Assembly: GCA_016705335.1 (NCBI GenBank)
Contig: JADIYN010000036.1
Span: 1-44,423 of the forward strand
Direction: 5' to 3'
From: Draconibacterium sp.
Lineage (GTDB): Bacteria; Bacteroidota; Bacteroidia; Bacteroidales; Prolixibacteraceae
DNA: 44,423 nt
In this document: positions 30,562 to 38,722 of the stretch, one piece after another
Layout of the letters: every line of letters starts with the position of its first letter
Numbering within the stretch: position 1 is the first letter of the stretch
Program-made: the position numbers and the translations under genes
The notes under the pieces: model-generated
What the model saw: the letters and a program-made list of their open reading frames with translations, nothing else
Databases searched by the model: none
Told to the model about the DNA's origin: nothing

Positions 30562-30717
30562 TTAAAGATATTTTTTATATAATTTTTGGGCTGTTTCATG
30601 CGAATGTATCCTACCTTCTTCCAAATCTTTCAAGCCTTCCCTGATTGATTTTATTTCTTCAGGAGTTATTTTTTTTCGCCAATCTTTTGAGGTATTTAGT
30701 TTATTTGTTTTTCTCAT
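30562..30717 (-). CDS. Antitoxin-like small protein (51 residues), orphan
   Basis: An ATG at 30717 opens a 51-codon frame ending at TAA 30562-30564. The sequence 'WRKKITPEEIKSIREGLKDL' followed by 'EEGRIHSHETAQKLYKKYL' resembles the C-terminal half of small RelB-like/addiction-module antitoxins, with a helix of the pattern 'I-EGL-DLE-G'. The usual N-terminal DNA-binding half is absent, and no toxin-like frame is adjacent. It sits between the GH88-like gene and the isomerase gene, 41 and 6 bp away. It could be a relic, an antidote to a toxin elsewhere, or an unrelated regulator. Confidence 0.6.
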   Translation of the reverse strand: MRKTNKLNTSKDWRKKITPEEIKSIREGLKDLEEGRIHSHETAQKLYKKYL

Positions 30718-30747
30718 AAATTACAATTAAGAAGAGTTATTTTTCTC

Positions 30748-30785
30748 GCGCCCTCTCCTTAGAAGAGGGTTGGGGAAAGGCTTCC
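30748..30785. repeat. Palindromic repeat overlapping the GH88-like 3' end
   Basis: CCCTCT-(7 nt)-AGAGGG (30751-30769) then TTGGGGAAAGGCTTCC. The GH88-like stop codon (30759-30761) lies in the hairpin loop, and 'GSLSPTLF' at the protein end is read from the repeat. Confidence 0.75.
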
Positions 30786-32153
30786 GAAAAACGTCAGATA
30801 TTTTTCATTACTTATTATCCTCGCCAGATATAGTGCTACTTCCCGTGCATGATAATCACCCCACATGGAAGATTCACCGCATGGAATTTTGCTTCCTTTG
30901 GGAACAAAATCCCAACCGTTGGGACGGTGGTAAATGCAGTGCAAAATCAATCCCTGATGATTTGGATTTGTGCTTAAATACGGAGAATCAAACAAGGTAT
31001 TTATCACTGTTAAACCGGCTTGCCAGTAAATTTTTCCCTCCTCTTTCTTTCCTTTTTCGATTAAATATTTCCCCAATCGCAATAATCCCTGGCACCCAAT
31101 TGCCGCAGCCGAACTGTCAACCGGTTCATATTCATTAAACGGGTCGGCGGGTTTTTCGAGATAATTTCCCAGTTTGTAAAGATTGGGTGCACCTGTATCC
31201 CAGTAAGGAATCCCGTCAATTGGAGAGTTTTCAATATAAAAATCACAGGTGGCTTTTGCAGCTTTGAGCATCATTTTTTCGATTTCGTTTTTACCTCCAA
31301 AAGGTTTCAGGTCATTTTCTGGAAGTGTATCCAATAACTCAAGGTCTTCAGCAAAACCAAGCATTGCCCAGGCCAGTCCGCGGGTCCAGGTTGAAAACCC
31401 TGTGTAACCTTGCTGCGAATTTGGGCAGCGGAAATTTCCGTCGTTAATGTTAAAAATACTTTCATGTGCTGTTCGTCCCCAAACATCGTAACTATCACGG
31501 CCTTCGCCATAAAATACCGAATATTTTGCTGTTGATGCAACGTGTTGGATTGCCCGTTCCAGCATCGAGATTTTTACATCGCCTTCGCCCTGGAAAACAT
31601 GGCCTAATTGATGGCTAACCATTAAAATGCGGCTTGAACGAATTGTATCAACAAACAGCGAGTGCGGGCCGTTGAAAGAATAAATAAAACCACCGTCTTT
31701 GATTTTTGTCCAGCGACTCGCCTGAACCGCACCTGATATTTTTACAGCCAGTTCATAGAAATTCTTTTCCCATTCGTTAAAGGGGATTTTTCCTTCGTTC
31801 ATCAGCCGAAGCAGGTTTCCGTAAGTGCTCAGGTTGTTAAAGCCGTGGTCGTGAACGCCAACGTGACTTATGTGTGGCGCCATTTTTTCAAGTATATTTT
31901 TTTTGCCCGATTCAAGAAAATATTTTTCGCCGGTGGCATCGAAATGCAAAATGGACGAGCCAAACTGAAATCCCTGCGTCCATTCGGTCCAGCCGCGGGT
32001 GCTGTATTTGCCGTTTACAGTAAAAACAGGGGAGCCATTTTCTGCATCGTAATTTTTGTCGATGGCTTTTATTTTTTCGCCCGAAAGTTCCCAGAAAAAA
32101 TCAAGTTTCTTTTTCAGGTTTTCAGGTTTTAACGTGGTGTCAATTTGTATCAT
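30759..32153 (-). CDS. GH88-like (unsaturated glucuronyl hydrolase-type) glycoside hydrolase
   Basis: A 464-residue (alpha/alpha)6-barrel-type protein without a signal peptide. Family-like motifs are 'HVGVHDHGFNNLSTYGNLLR' (HDxGF region), 'DTIRSSRILM', 'YTGFSTWTRGLAWAMLGFAE', 'VDSSAAAIGCQGLLRLG' and 'SSMWGDYHAREVALYLARI' near the end. GH88 enzymes hydrolyse unsaturated uronyl residues at the non-reducing ends of lyase products. Cytoplasmic location is consistent with processing imported di-/oligosaccharides. Assignment to GH88 is by motif pattern; GH105 or a related uncharacterised group is possible. It is the first gene of the catabolic operon. The C-terminus is altered by a repeat. Confidence 0.75.
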   Translation of the reverse strand: MIQIDTTLKPENLKKKLDFFWELSGEKIKAIDKNYDAENGSPVFTVNGKYSTRGWTEWTQGFQFGSSILHFDATGEKYFLESGKKNILEKMAPHISHVGVHDHGFNNLSTYGNLLRLMNEGKIPFNEWEKNFYELAVKISGAVQASRWTKIKDGGFIYSFNGPHSLFVDTIRSSRILMVSHQLGHVFQGEGDVKISMLERAIQHVASTAKYSVFYGEGRDSYDVWGRTAHESIFNINDGNFRCPNSQQGYTGFSTWTRGLAWAMLGFAEDLELLDTLPENDLKPFGGKNEIEKMMLKAAKATCDFYIENSPIDGIPYWDTGAPNLYKLGNYLEKPADPFNEYEPVDSSAAAIGCQGLLRLGKYLIEKGKKEEGKIYWQAGLTVINTLFDSPYLSTNPNHQGLILHCIYHRPNGWDFVPKGSKIPCGESSMWGDYHAREVALYLARIISNEKYLTFFGSLSPTLF

Positions 32154-32300
32154 CTATAATAATATTTCTTTTCGTTTCCATTTTTATAAAAATAGTATTT
32201 CCTGTTTAATTCTGCACAAAACCTGTTTTTAAAGTGTGGTTGAAAGCCGGGAGTATTTTTTCAAATTGTTGATTTGGTAGTTAATTTTTCAAATTTCACG

Positions 32301-32346
32301 AAAATAAACTAGTTTATTTTTACTATTTTCGAAAAATAAACTAGTT
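32301..32346 (+). promoter_or_regulatory. Operator-like palindrome array before the DUF4143 ATPase
   Basis: AAAATAAACTAGTTTATTTT (32301-32320) is a perfect 20-bp palindrome. A second half-site, AAAATAAACTAGTT, recurs at 32333-32346, 32 bp (about three helical turns) on. The left and right half-sites also form a 14-bp perfect inverted repeat with a 10-nt spacer (32308-32321 with 32332-32345). The array ends 4 bp before ATG 32351, so a bound protein would cover the start region. Confidence 0.65.
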
Positions 32347-32350
32347 GAGT

Positions 32351-33602
32351 ATGATTTCAGAAATATTTTCAATACAGAATCCCTGGCGGAAGAACACAAA
32401 TTATTCTTTAAACCTTAAGAGCAGGAATATATTGAATGTGCTGATACAGAATATGGAAAACGAACTGATTCTTGGACTAATTGGTAGTCGTCAAGTTGGT
32501 AAAAGTTCAATTATATTTTTATTGATTGAACAACTTTTGAAAGATAAAATCAATCCGCGAATATTTTTATTTCAACTTAGATGATTTGAAATTGCATGAA
32601 TTGTTTACTTCAATTCCTGATTTTCTAAACTTTTTAGGAAATGATAAAGAACAAAAATATGTATTTATCGATGAAATTCAGCGATTGGATTCTCCAGGTT
32701 TGTTTTTGAAAGAAATTTTCGATTTAAACCGAAAAATTAAATTTATTTACAGTGGCTCATCGCAATTGGAGATAAAAGCCAAAACACGGGAACATTTGGT
32801 AGGAAGGGCACGAATCTTTCAGATAAACAGGTTGTCGTTTAAGGAATATCTGGATTTTGCTTCTCCAATTACAAAAATGGACGCACTTCAACAAATGTTG
32901 ATTTTTGGAAGTTATCCGGCAGTGGCTAAAGAAACGGACAATTTGGAGAAGAAATTGAGATTGCGGGATATTTATCAGAGCTATATTCAAAAAGATTTGA
33001 CCGATTTTCTTCAATTGGATAAGGTGGATGGTTTTAATAAAATGTTGGTTATACTGGCTAATCAAACTGGCGATTTACTTAACGTTCATTCACTCTCAAA
33101 TTCGCTAGCACTTAATCGGAACGAAATAGATCGGTATCTGAATATCCTTGAACACACTTTTATTTGCTCAAAAATTTACCCGTATTACAGAAATTACAGT
33201 AAAGAAATAACCAAAACACCCAAACTTTATTTTCTGGATTCAGGCCTGCGGAATTATATCCTTAACCAGTTTCAGCCTTTTAAACAGCGGCAGGATATTG
33301 GCAAATTGTTTGAGAATTTTTATTACACCGAATTGCGAGCCAACGATTTTTATAATTTCAACAAGGTTAACTTTTGGCGAACAACAAATCAAACTGAAAT
33401 TGATTTTATTGTGCAAACTGAAAATGGTGTAGAAGCCATTGAAATAAAATGGGAGAAAGAGCAAGCTCCAAAATCATTTCAAACCATTAGGGAATATTAT
33501 CCCGAGATTCAAACAAGAGTGGTTACACCAAGGAATTTACAGGAACTAAAATCCTCCAACTTTAAAATCACCGATTCATCCCTGCAGTTTTCAAGCATTT
33601 GA
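32351..33602 (+). CDS. AAA ATPase with C-terminal DUF4143 domain (one frameshift)
   Basis: Frames 32351-32584 and 32586-33602 join near 32575, where one indel in a T-run restores 'YFYFNLDDLKLHEL'. The product has about 417 residues. Walker A is 'GLIGSRQVGKSSIIFLL', Walker B 'KYVFIDEIQRL', and the sensor region 'FIYSGSSQLEI'. The C-terminal DUF4143 half has 'YFLDSGLRNYIL', 'GKLFENFYYTEL' and 'EIDFIVQTENGVEAIEIKW', whose E...D...E-x-K arrangement resembles the PD-(D/E)xK nuclease fold. These proteins are frequent, patchily distributed and of unknown function. Its 3' end overlaps folK on the opposite strand by 94 bp. Confidence 0.85.
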
Positions 33603-34036
33603 AAACTTGTTAAACGCAGCAAAGGATGTTTAAAATCAGATGCAATTTCGTTGAGCGGAACAAGCACAAACTTTCGATGTTGAATTCTGGGGTGTGGTAT
33701 AATCAGGTTTTTGGTTTCAATAAACAAATCATCGTAATACAAAATATCAATGTCCATTTCGCGCGAATTGTATTTCCCTGTTTCACGTTCGCGACCAAAA
33801 CTATTCTCTATTTCAGTAATTTTTTGAAGTACTTCTGTTGGCGAAAATGGTGTTTCAACAATCAAAACCTGGTTCCAGAAATTGTCATCGGCAGAAAATC
33901 CCCAGGGTGGCGTTTCGTAAACTGATGATCTGTTTACAATTTCTCCTAACTTGTTTTTAATGAATATGTAAACTTTATTGAAATTGTCGGCTTTATTTCC
34001 GATATTTCCGCCTATTCCCAGAAAAATCTTATGCAT
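33509..34036 (-). CDS. folK: 2-amino-4-hydroxy-6-hydroxymethyldihydropteridine pyrophosphokinase
   Basis: A 175-residue HPPK, which transfers pyrophosphate from ATP to the pterin in folate synthesis. Signatures are 'IFLGIGGNIGNKADNF', 'SSVYETPPWGF', 'NFWNQVLIVET', 'REMDIDILYYDD' with the magnesium-binding Asp pair, and 'IIPHPRIQHRKFVLVPLNEI'. The family usually ends soon after 'MLENC'; here about 20 extra residues are read from DNA antisense to the 3' end of the ATPase gene. This suggests the ATPase was placed directly against folK or that the natural stop was lost. The catalytic core is complete. Confidence 0.95.
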   Translation of the reverse strand: MHKIFLGIGGNIGNKADNFNKVYIFIKNKLGEIVNRSSVYETPPWGFSADDNFWNQVLIVETPFSPTEVLQKITEIENSFGRERETGKYNSREMDIDILYYDDLFIETKNLIIPHPRIQHRKFVLVPLNEIASDFKHPLLRLTSFQMLENCRDESVILKLEDFSSCKFLGVTTLV

Positions 34037-34043
34037 TGAATCG

Positions 34044-34051
34044 TATATTTG
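34044..34051 (+). promoter_or_regulatory. Possible sppA promoter element (TATATTTG)
   Basis: Matches TAnnTTTG, 71 bp before the sppA ATG. No clear -33 element. Confidence 0.4.
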
Positions 34052-34122
34052 TATTTTTTAAAAATGTAGATCCCAATTAGTAAAAGAATTAAATTTAGTG
34101 AAATATAAATACAACAAGTAAT

Positions 34123-35895
34123 ATGAAAGAGTTTTTTAAATATGTATTTGCAACAATCGTTGGTGTTTTTGCGGTTTCTGTAATCGGAATAATCCTTTTT
34201 ATAATGGTTATAGGTGCAATAATAGCAACCGCCGAAAAACAGGTTACTGTTGAAAATAATTCGATGTTGGTGCTTGATTTGGGACGTCAGATTGTTGACC
34301 GTGCCCCCAATGATCCTTTTGAAGATATGGATATTCCCGGGTTCTCACAGGTAAAATCGCTCGGACTTGACGATATTTTTACTTCGCTTGAAAATGCCGA
34401 AACCGACGATCGGATAAAAGGGGTTTACCTGAAACTTTCGATGGTAAACGGTGGAATGGCTACTGTTGAAGAAATCAGGAATGCATTGATTGACTTTAAA
34501 AGCAAATGCGACAAACCAATTTATGCACACGCTGACCAATATATGATGGACCAAAAAGCATATTACCTGGCTACTGTTGCCGATAAAATAGTAATCCACC
34601 CCGAAGTTTCTGTCGATTTCCGTGGGTTGGGCGGCGAAATGATGTTTTACAAAAAAGCGTTGGACAAAATTGGGGTTGAAATGCAAATTGTGCGTCATGG
34701 CAAATTTAAAGCTGCCGTTGAACCTTTTATGCTCGATAAAATGAGCGAGGAAAACCGCGAGCAAAGACTTACCTACATGGGCAGTTTGTGGAATCACATG
34801 TTAAAAGGAATTTCTGAAAAACGAAATATTTCGGTGGAGCAATTAAATATTCTGGCCGATGAGGTTCAAACTTTTAATAAAGGACAAAAAGCTGTTGAAT
34901 CGGGTTTGGTTGACGCGGCAGAATATAAAGACCAGGTTTTGGACGATTTGCGCGAAATTACCGGAATCGAAGGTACCAAAGGTGTTCCGGTTATCAGTGT
35001 TTCGAATTATGCTGATGTTCCTTCAAAAGGAAAAAAATTCAGCCGCAATAAAATTGCAGTAATTTATGCCAGTGGCGATATCGGAATGTCATTGGGCGGA
35101 GAATATATTGATGGTGAAGAATTAGGCAAAGAAATCAGAAAAGTGCGTCAGGACAGCTCTTATAAAGCCATTGTTTTGCGTGTTAACTCACCCGGTGGGA
35201 CTGTTTTTGATTCGGAAACCATTTGGCGCGAAGTAAAACTTGCATCAGAAGAAAAAACTCTAATTGTATCGTTTGGCGATGTTGCTGCTTCGGGCGGTTA
35301 CTATCTTTCATGTCCCGCCGATAAAATTCTGGCCAGCCCAAATACAATTACAGGTTCAATCGGTATTTTCGGTACAATACCTAATATTGGCGAATTGCTA
35401 AACGACAAACTAGGGATTACAACTGACGTGGTAAAAACCAATAAAAATTCAGACTTGCTCACGATGACCCGCCCAATGACAGATTATGAGCAAAAAATGA
35501 TGCAGGCGAATATTGAAGAAGGTTATGAAACCTTTATTTCGCATGTTGCAGAAGGCCGGAAAATGACAAAGGAACAAGTTGATGAAATTGGACAGGGTCG
35601 CGTTTGGAGCGGCGAAAATGCAAAAGAAAATGGGTTGATCGACGATTTTGGCGGATTAAACGATGCTATAAAAATGGCTGCTGAAATTGTAGGTTTAGAT
35701 GAATACCGTACTGTTTCACTACCTGCTTTACCCGAGCCATTTGAAGAATTCTTTAAAACAGGATCGGATAATATTCGCGCCCATTTTCTGAAAAACGAAC
35801 TGGGCGAAAAATACCGTTACTACGAATATTTCAAAAAAATGTCGGGCTTGAATGGCGTTTATGCCCGGATGCCGTATGATATTTTTATAAACTAA
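34123..35895 (+). CDS. sppA: Signal peptide peptidase SppA (67K type)
   Basis: A 590-residue membrane-bound serine protease that degrades cleaved signal peptides. An N-terminal membrane helix (residues about 6-35, 'GVFAVSVIGIILFIMVIGAI') is followed by two tandem ClpP-like domains. The catalytic Lys lies in 'HGKFKAAVEPF' of the first domain (about residue 195), and the catalytic Ser in 'GDVAASGGYYLSC' of the second (about residue 389), the usual division in the long SppA type. 'VNSPGGTVFDSE' and 'TGSIGIFGTIPN' are further family motifs. A hairpin terminator follows the gene. Length agrees with the E. coli enzyme. Confidence 0.96.
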   Translation: MKEFFKYVFATIVGVFAVSVIGIILFIMVIGAIIATAEKQVTVENNSMLVLDLGRQIVDRAPNDPFEDMDIPGFSQVKSLGLDDIFTSLENAETDDRIKGVYLKLSMVNGGMATVEEIRNALIDFKSKCDKPIYAHADQYMMDQKAYYLATVADKIVIHPEVSVDFRGLGGEMMFYKKALDKIGVEMQIVRHGKFKAAVEPFMLDKMSEENREQRLTYMGSLWNHMLKGISEKRNISVEQLNILADEVQTFNKGQKAVESGLVDAAEYKDQVLDDLREITGIEGTKGVPVISVSNYADVPSKGKKFSRNKIAVIYASGDIGMSLGGEYIDGEELGKEIRKVRQDSSYKAIVLRVNSPGGTVFDSETIWREVKLASEEKTLIVSFGDVAASGGYYLSCPADKILASPNTITGSIGIFGTIPNIGELLNDKLGITTDVVKTNKNSDLLTMTRPMTDYEQKMMQANIEEGYETFISHVAEGRKMTKEQVDEIGQGRVWSGENAKENGLIDDFGGLNDAIKMAAEIVGLDEYRTVSLPALPEPFEEFFKTGSDNIRAHFLKNELGEKYRYYEYFKKMSGLNGVYARMPYDIFIN

Positions 35896-35918
35896 ATTTT
35901 AGTTCAAATTAAAGATAT

Positions 35919-35948
35919 GTGAGGGTTTCACTCAGGTGAAGCCCTCAC
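35919..35948 (+). terminator. Strong hairpin after sppA
   Basis: A 13-bp stem GTGAGGGTTTCAC/GTGAAGCCCTCAC (one G-U pair) with a TCAG loop, 23 bp after the stop. The T-run is weak. Confidence 0.65.
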
Positions 35949-35999
35949 TGTTTATAGCCCACATTTTCTTATCTTAGCCCGACAAATTTCTGACACGTT

Positions 36000-37099
36000 A
36001 TGAAAAACCTGTTTTTATACCCGCTTTCATGGATTTACGGATTCGTGGTTTATTTGCGAAACCAAATGTATGATTTGGGCATTTTCCGTTCAACTGAATT
36101 TGATGTGCCCGTGATTTCAATCGGAAACATCACCGTTGGCGGAACAGGGAAAACTCCTCATGTAGAGTATCTTGTTAAACTTTTACACGAAAAATATGAA
36201 GTAGCAACATTGAGTCGGGGCTACAAACGTAAAACAAAGGGTTTCAGAATTGTTGAAACAACCTCAACAGTTGCCGAAGTTGGCGACGAACCACTACAAA
36301 TAAAAAACCGCTACCCCGAAATTACTGTATCAGTTTGTGAAAACGTGTGACCGGGGTTGAAAAATTACTCGAACCCGGGAATAAAACTACACCCGATGTG
36401 GTGCTGCTCGATGATGCGTTTCAGCACCGGAAAATTAACGCCGGAATTAATATGCTGCTGATTGATTACAACCGGCAATTAAAAGATGATACTTTGCTGC
36501 CGGTGGGTCGCCTGCGCGAAGGAATGGCACAAATGCGGCGCGCAAATGTGATAGTTTTTACAAAATGCCCACACGAAGTTACACCAATTATGCGCCGTAT
36601 TTTACAAAAAGATGTGCGCTTAAAACCTTATCAAAGTTTGTTTTTTACAACGCTTGACCACGGAGATATCGAACCGGTTTTTTCAGCTCCAAAACTCGAA
36701 AAATTATTTTATGTTGAAAAATCTTATGCAATGCTGGTGGTTACCGGAATTGCCTCGCCAAAACTAATTTTTGCCCACCTGAAACAATTTGCCAAAAAAA
36801 TCGAAATCCGTTCTTTCCCCGACCATTATTATTTTTCCGATAATGATATACAGTCGATACTGCAAAAGTTTGATACACTTCAAGCCGATAAAAAAATAAT
36901 TGTCACCACCGAAAAAGATTCGATGCGGATAAAAGATATGCCAAATTTACCTGAAGAATTCAAATCGAATTTGTACTATTTACCTGTGAAAGTTAAATTC
37001 CTCGATGAAGGGGAAAATGAGTTCAATAAGAAAATTTTAAATTATGTTGGAGAAAATAAAAGCAACCGCGAGCTTCATCAAAGAAAAAATAAACGATAA
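36000..37099 (+). CDS. lpxK: Tetraacyldisaccharide 4'-kinase (one frameshift)
   Basis: Frames 36000-36350 and 36347-37099 join near 36343, where one missing A restores 'CENRVTGVEKLLEP'. The product has about 366 residues. It phosphorylates the lipid A disaccharide at the inner membrane. The N-terminal helix ('YPLSWIYGFVVYLRNQMYD') anchors it; the P-loop is 'SIGNITVGGTGKTPHVEYL'; 'VVLLDDAFQHRKI' carries the DD-x-x-Q-H motif, and 'GRLREG' and 'TTEKDSMRI' are conserved. Since this enzyme is normally needed for lipid A, the break is probably a sequencing error. The C-terminus overlaps the next gene by 56 bp. Confidence 0.93.
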
Positions 37100-37856
37100 T
37101 CCTGAAATCGGGATTATTCTTGGAACCGGGCTGGGCGGATTGGTAAAAGAGATTGAAATTATACAATCAATCCCTTACAGCGAAATCCCGAATTTCCCTG
37201 TTTCAACAGTTGACGGACATGCCGGAAGATTGATTTACGGGAAACTGGGCGATAAAAAAGTGCTTGCCATGCAGGGTAGGTTTCATTTCTACGAAGGTTA
37301 CTCGATGAAAGAAGTTACTTTTCCCGTGCGGGTATTAAAATATGTGGGCATCAAAAACCTGTTTGTTTCCAATGCAAGCGGCGGGCTGAATCCCGGCTGG
37401 CAGGTTGGCGAAATTGTACTGATTACCGACCATATTAATTTTTTTCCGGAACATCCGCTCCGCGGGAAAAATGAAAATGAACTGGGGCCGCGTTTCCCTG
37501 ACATGAGTAAATGTTATGACGAGCGTTTGCGCAACAAAGCCAAACTGATTGCTTTGCAACATAATATTTCTGTAAAAGAAGGGGTTTATGTGGGTGTTTC
37601 GGGGCCAACTTTTGAAACTCCGGCCGAATACAAAATGTTCCGTCTGCTGGGCGCCGATATTGTTGGCATGTCAACGGTGCCGGAAGTAATTGTGGCACGT
37701 CACATGGATTTAAAGGTTTTTGGGATTTCGATTGTAACCGACAGCGGCGTACCCGGCGAAATTGTTGAGATCTCGCACGAAGAAGTACAGGAAGTTGCAA
37801 TGAAAGCCGAACCGAAAATGACACTGATAATGAAGGAATTGGTGAAGAGTATTTAG
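37044..37856 (+). CDS. Purine nucleoside phosphorylase (trimeric, inosine/guanosine type)
   Basis: A 270-residue enzyme that splits inosine and guanosine with phosphate. Motifs are 'IGIILGTGLGGLVKEI', 'MQGRFHFYEGYSM' (phosphate-binding His), 'FVSNASGGLNPGWQVGEIVL', 'GPTFETPAEYKM' and 'GMSTVPEVIVARH', all typical of the trimeric PNP family. The start at 37044 gives the usual 'MLEKIKATASFIKEKI' N-terminus and overlaps lpxK by 56 bp, implying coupled expression. Nucleosides taken up by the CNT transporter elsewhere in the window could feed it. Low-complexity repeats follow the stop codon. Confidence 0.93.
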   Translation: MLEKIKATASFIKEKINDNPEIGIILGTGLGGLVKEIEIIQSIPYSEIPNFPVSTVDGHAGRLIYGKLGDKKVLAMQGRFHFYEGYSMKEVTFPVRVLKYVGIKNLFVSNASGGLNPGWQVGEIVLITDHINFFPEHPLRGKNENELGPRFPDMSKCYDERLRNKAKLIALQHNISVKEGVYVGVSGPTFETPAEYKMFRLLGADIVGMSTVPEVIVARHMDLKVFGISIVTDSGVPGEIVEISHEEVQEVAMKAEPKMTLIMKELVKSI

Positions 37857-37905
37857 AGTTTAAAGTTCAGAGCTCAGAGTTCAGATTCAAAGTTCAAAAT
37901 CAATG
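37857..37905. repeat. AAGTTCAGA low-complexity tract after the phosphorylase gene
   Basis: Degenerate AAAGTTCAGAGCTCAGAGTT-type repeats start at the base after the stop codon. The tract is related to the one at 29657-29693. Confidence 0.65.
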
Positions 37906-37976
37906 GTCTATACAGAAATCATTATTATTGATATTGTAATCCTGATACCTGATACTAAAATCTGTCAATTCAAAGT

Positions 37977-38681
37977 ATGAATCTGCTAATTCTTTCGCTG
38001 GCACCGGTTTTTATAATTGCAGGATACATTTATTTCCGCGATAAATACGAAAGAGAACCAATCGGACTTTTATTGCTTTCGTTGTTTTTTGGTGCTTTAA
38101 CAGTAATTCCGGTTTTATTTCTCGAAGGTTTTTTGTCAGGGTTTAGCGGTTTGTTTTACGGATTGGGCAAAGCAACCTGGAATGCTTTTGTTGTTGCCGC
38201 TTTTTCAGAAGAACTTTTCAAATACATTGCTCTTTATTTGTTGATCTGGAAAAGCAAGGAATTTAATGATAAGCTTGACGGTATTGTTTATGCTGTTTTT
38301 ATTTCGCTGGGTTTTGCGGCTGTTGAAAATGTTTTGTATGTAATGGGAAATGGTTTTGGGACGGGCATTACACGTGCAATTACTGCGGTTCCGGCACATG
38401 CAATTTTTGGAATTACAATGGGTTTTTATTTCGGGATGGCAAAGTTTTACGAGAAAAAACGTTACCAGCTAAAGCAAAAAGCACTTTTGTACCCGATTAT
38501 CCTGCACGGTATTTATGATTTTATTCTATTTACAGGAATTGAGTGGTTGACATTAGTTTTCCTTGGATTTTTGGTTTTTCTCTATATTTCAGGGTTAAAA
38601 CGAATTAAACAACTCTCTGACCAGTCGATATATAAAACTGACTTTAATTTGCTAAATGAGAAGTTCAGCCAACCAAAATAG
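37977..38681 (+). CDS. PrsW-family intramembrane metalloprotease
   Basis: A 234-residue membrane protein with seven or eight hydrophobic helices. PrsW/CAAX-protease motifs are present in order: 'AAFSEELFKYIALYLL' (E-E-x-x-K), 'GFAAVENVLYVMG' (F-x-x-x-E-N), 'AVPAHAIFGITMGFYFG' (H) and 'ILHGIYDFILF' (H-x-x-x-D). These residues bind zinc or act in catalysis. In Bacillus, PrsW cleaves the anti-sigma factor RsiW; the partner here is unknown and no sigma/anti-sigma pair is nearby. It begins with ATG 37977 after a repeat-rich spacer and is followed by the MNT gene 41 bp on. Confidence 0.92.
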   Translation: MNLLILSLAPVFIIAGYIYFRDKYEREPIGLLLLSLFFGALTVIPVLFLEGFLSGFSGLFYGLGKATWNAFVVAAFSEELFKYIALYLLIWKSKEFNDKLDGIVYAVFISLGFAAVENVLYVMGNGFGTGITRAITAVPAHAIFGITMGFYFGMAKFYEKKRYQLKQKALLYPIILHGIYDFILFTGIEWLTLVFLGFLVFLYISGLKRIKQLSDQSIYKTDFNLLNEKFSQPK

Positions 38682-38722
38682 TTTCTATAAAAGTTATAGT
38701 TTATTTGAATTATATTTGAATC

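Noticed and set aside
32351..33602. DUF4143 ATPase as part of a transposon
   Set aside because: Apart from the upstream palindrome array, no terminal repeats or target duplication were found around the gene.
36000..37099. lpxK as a pseudogene
   Set aside because: All motifs are intact on both sides of a single A-run indel, and the enzyme is normally needed for lipid A.
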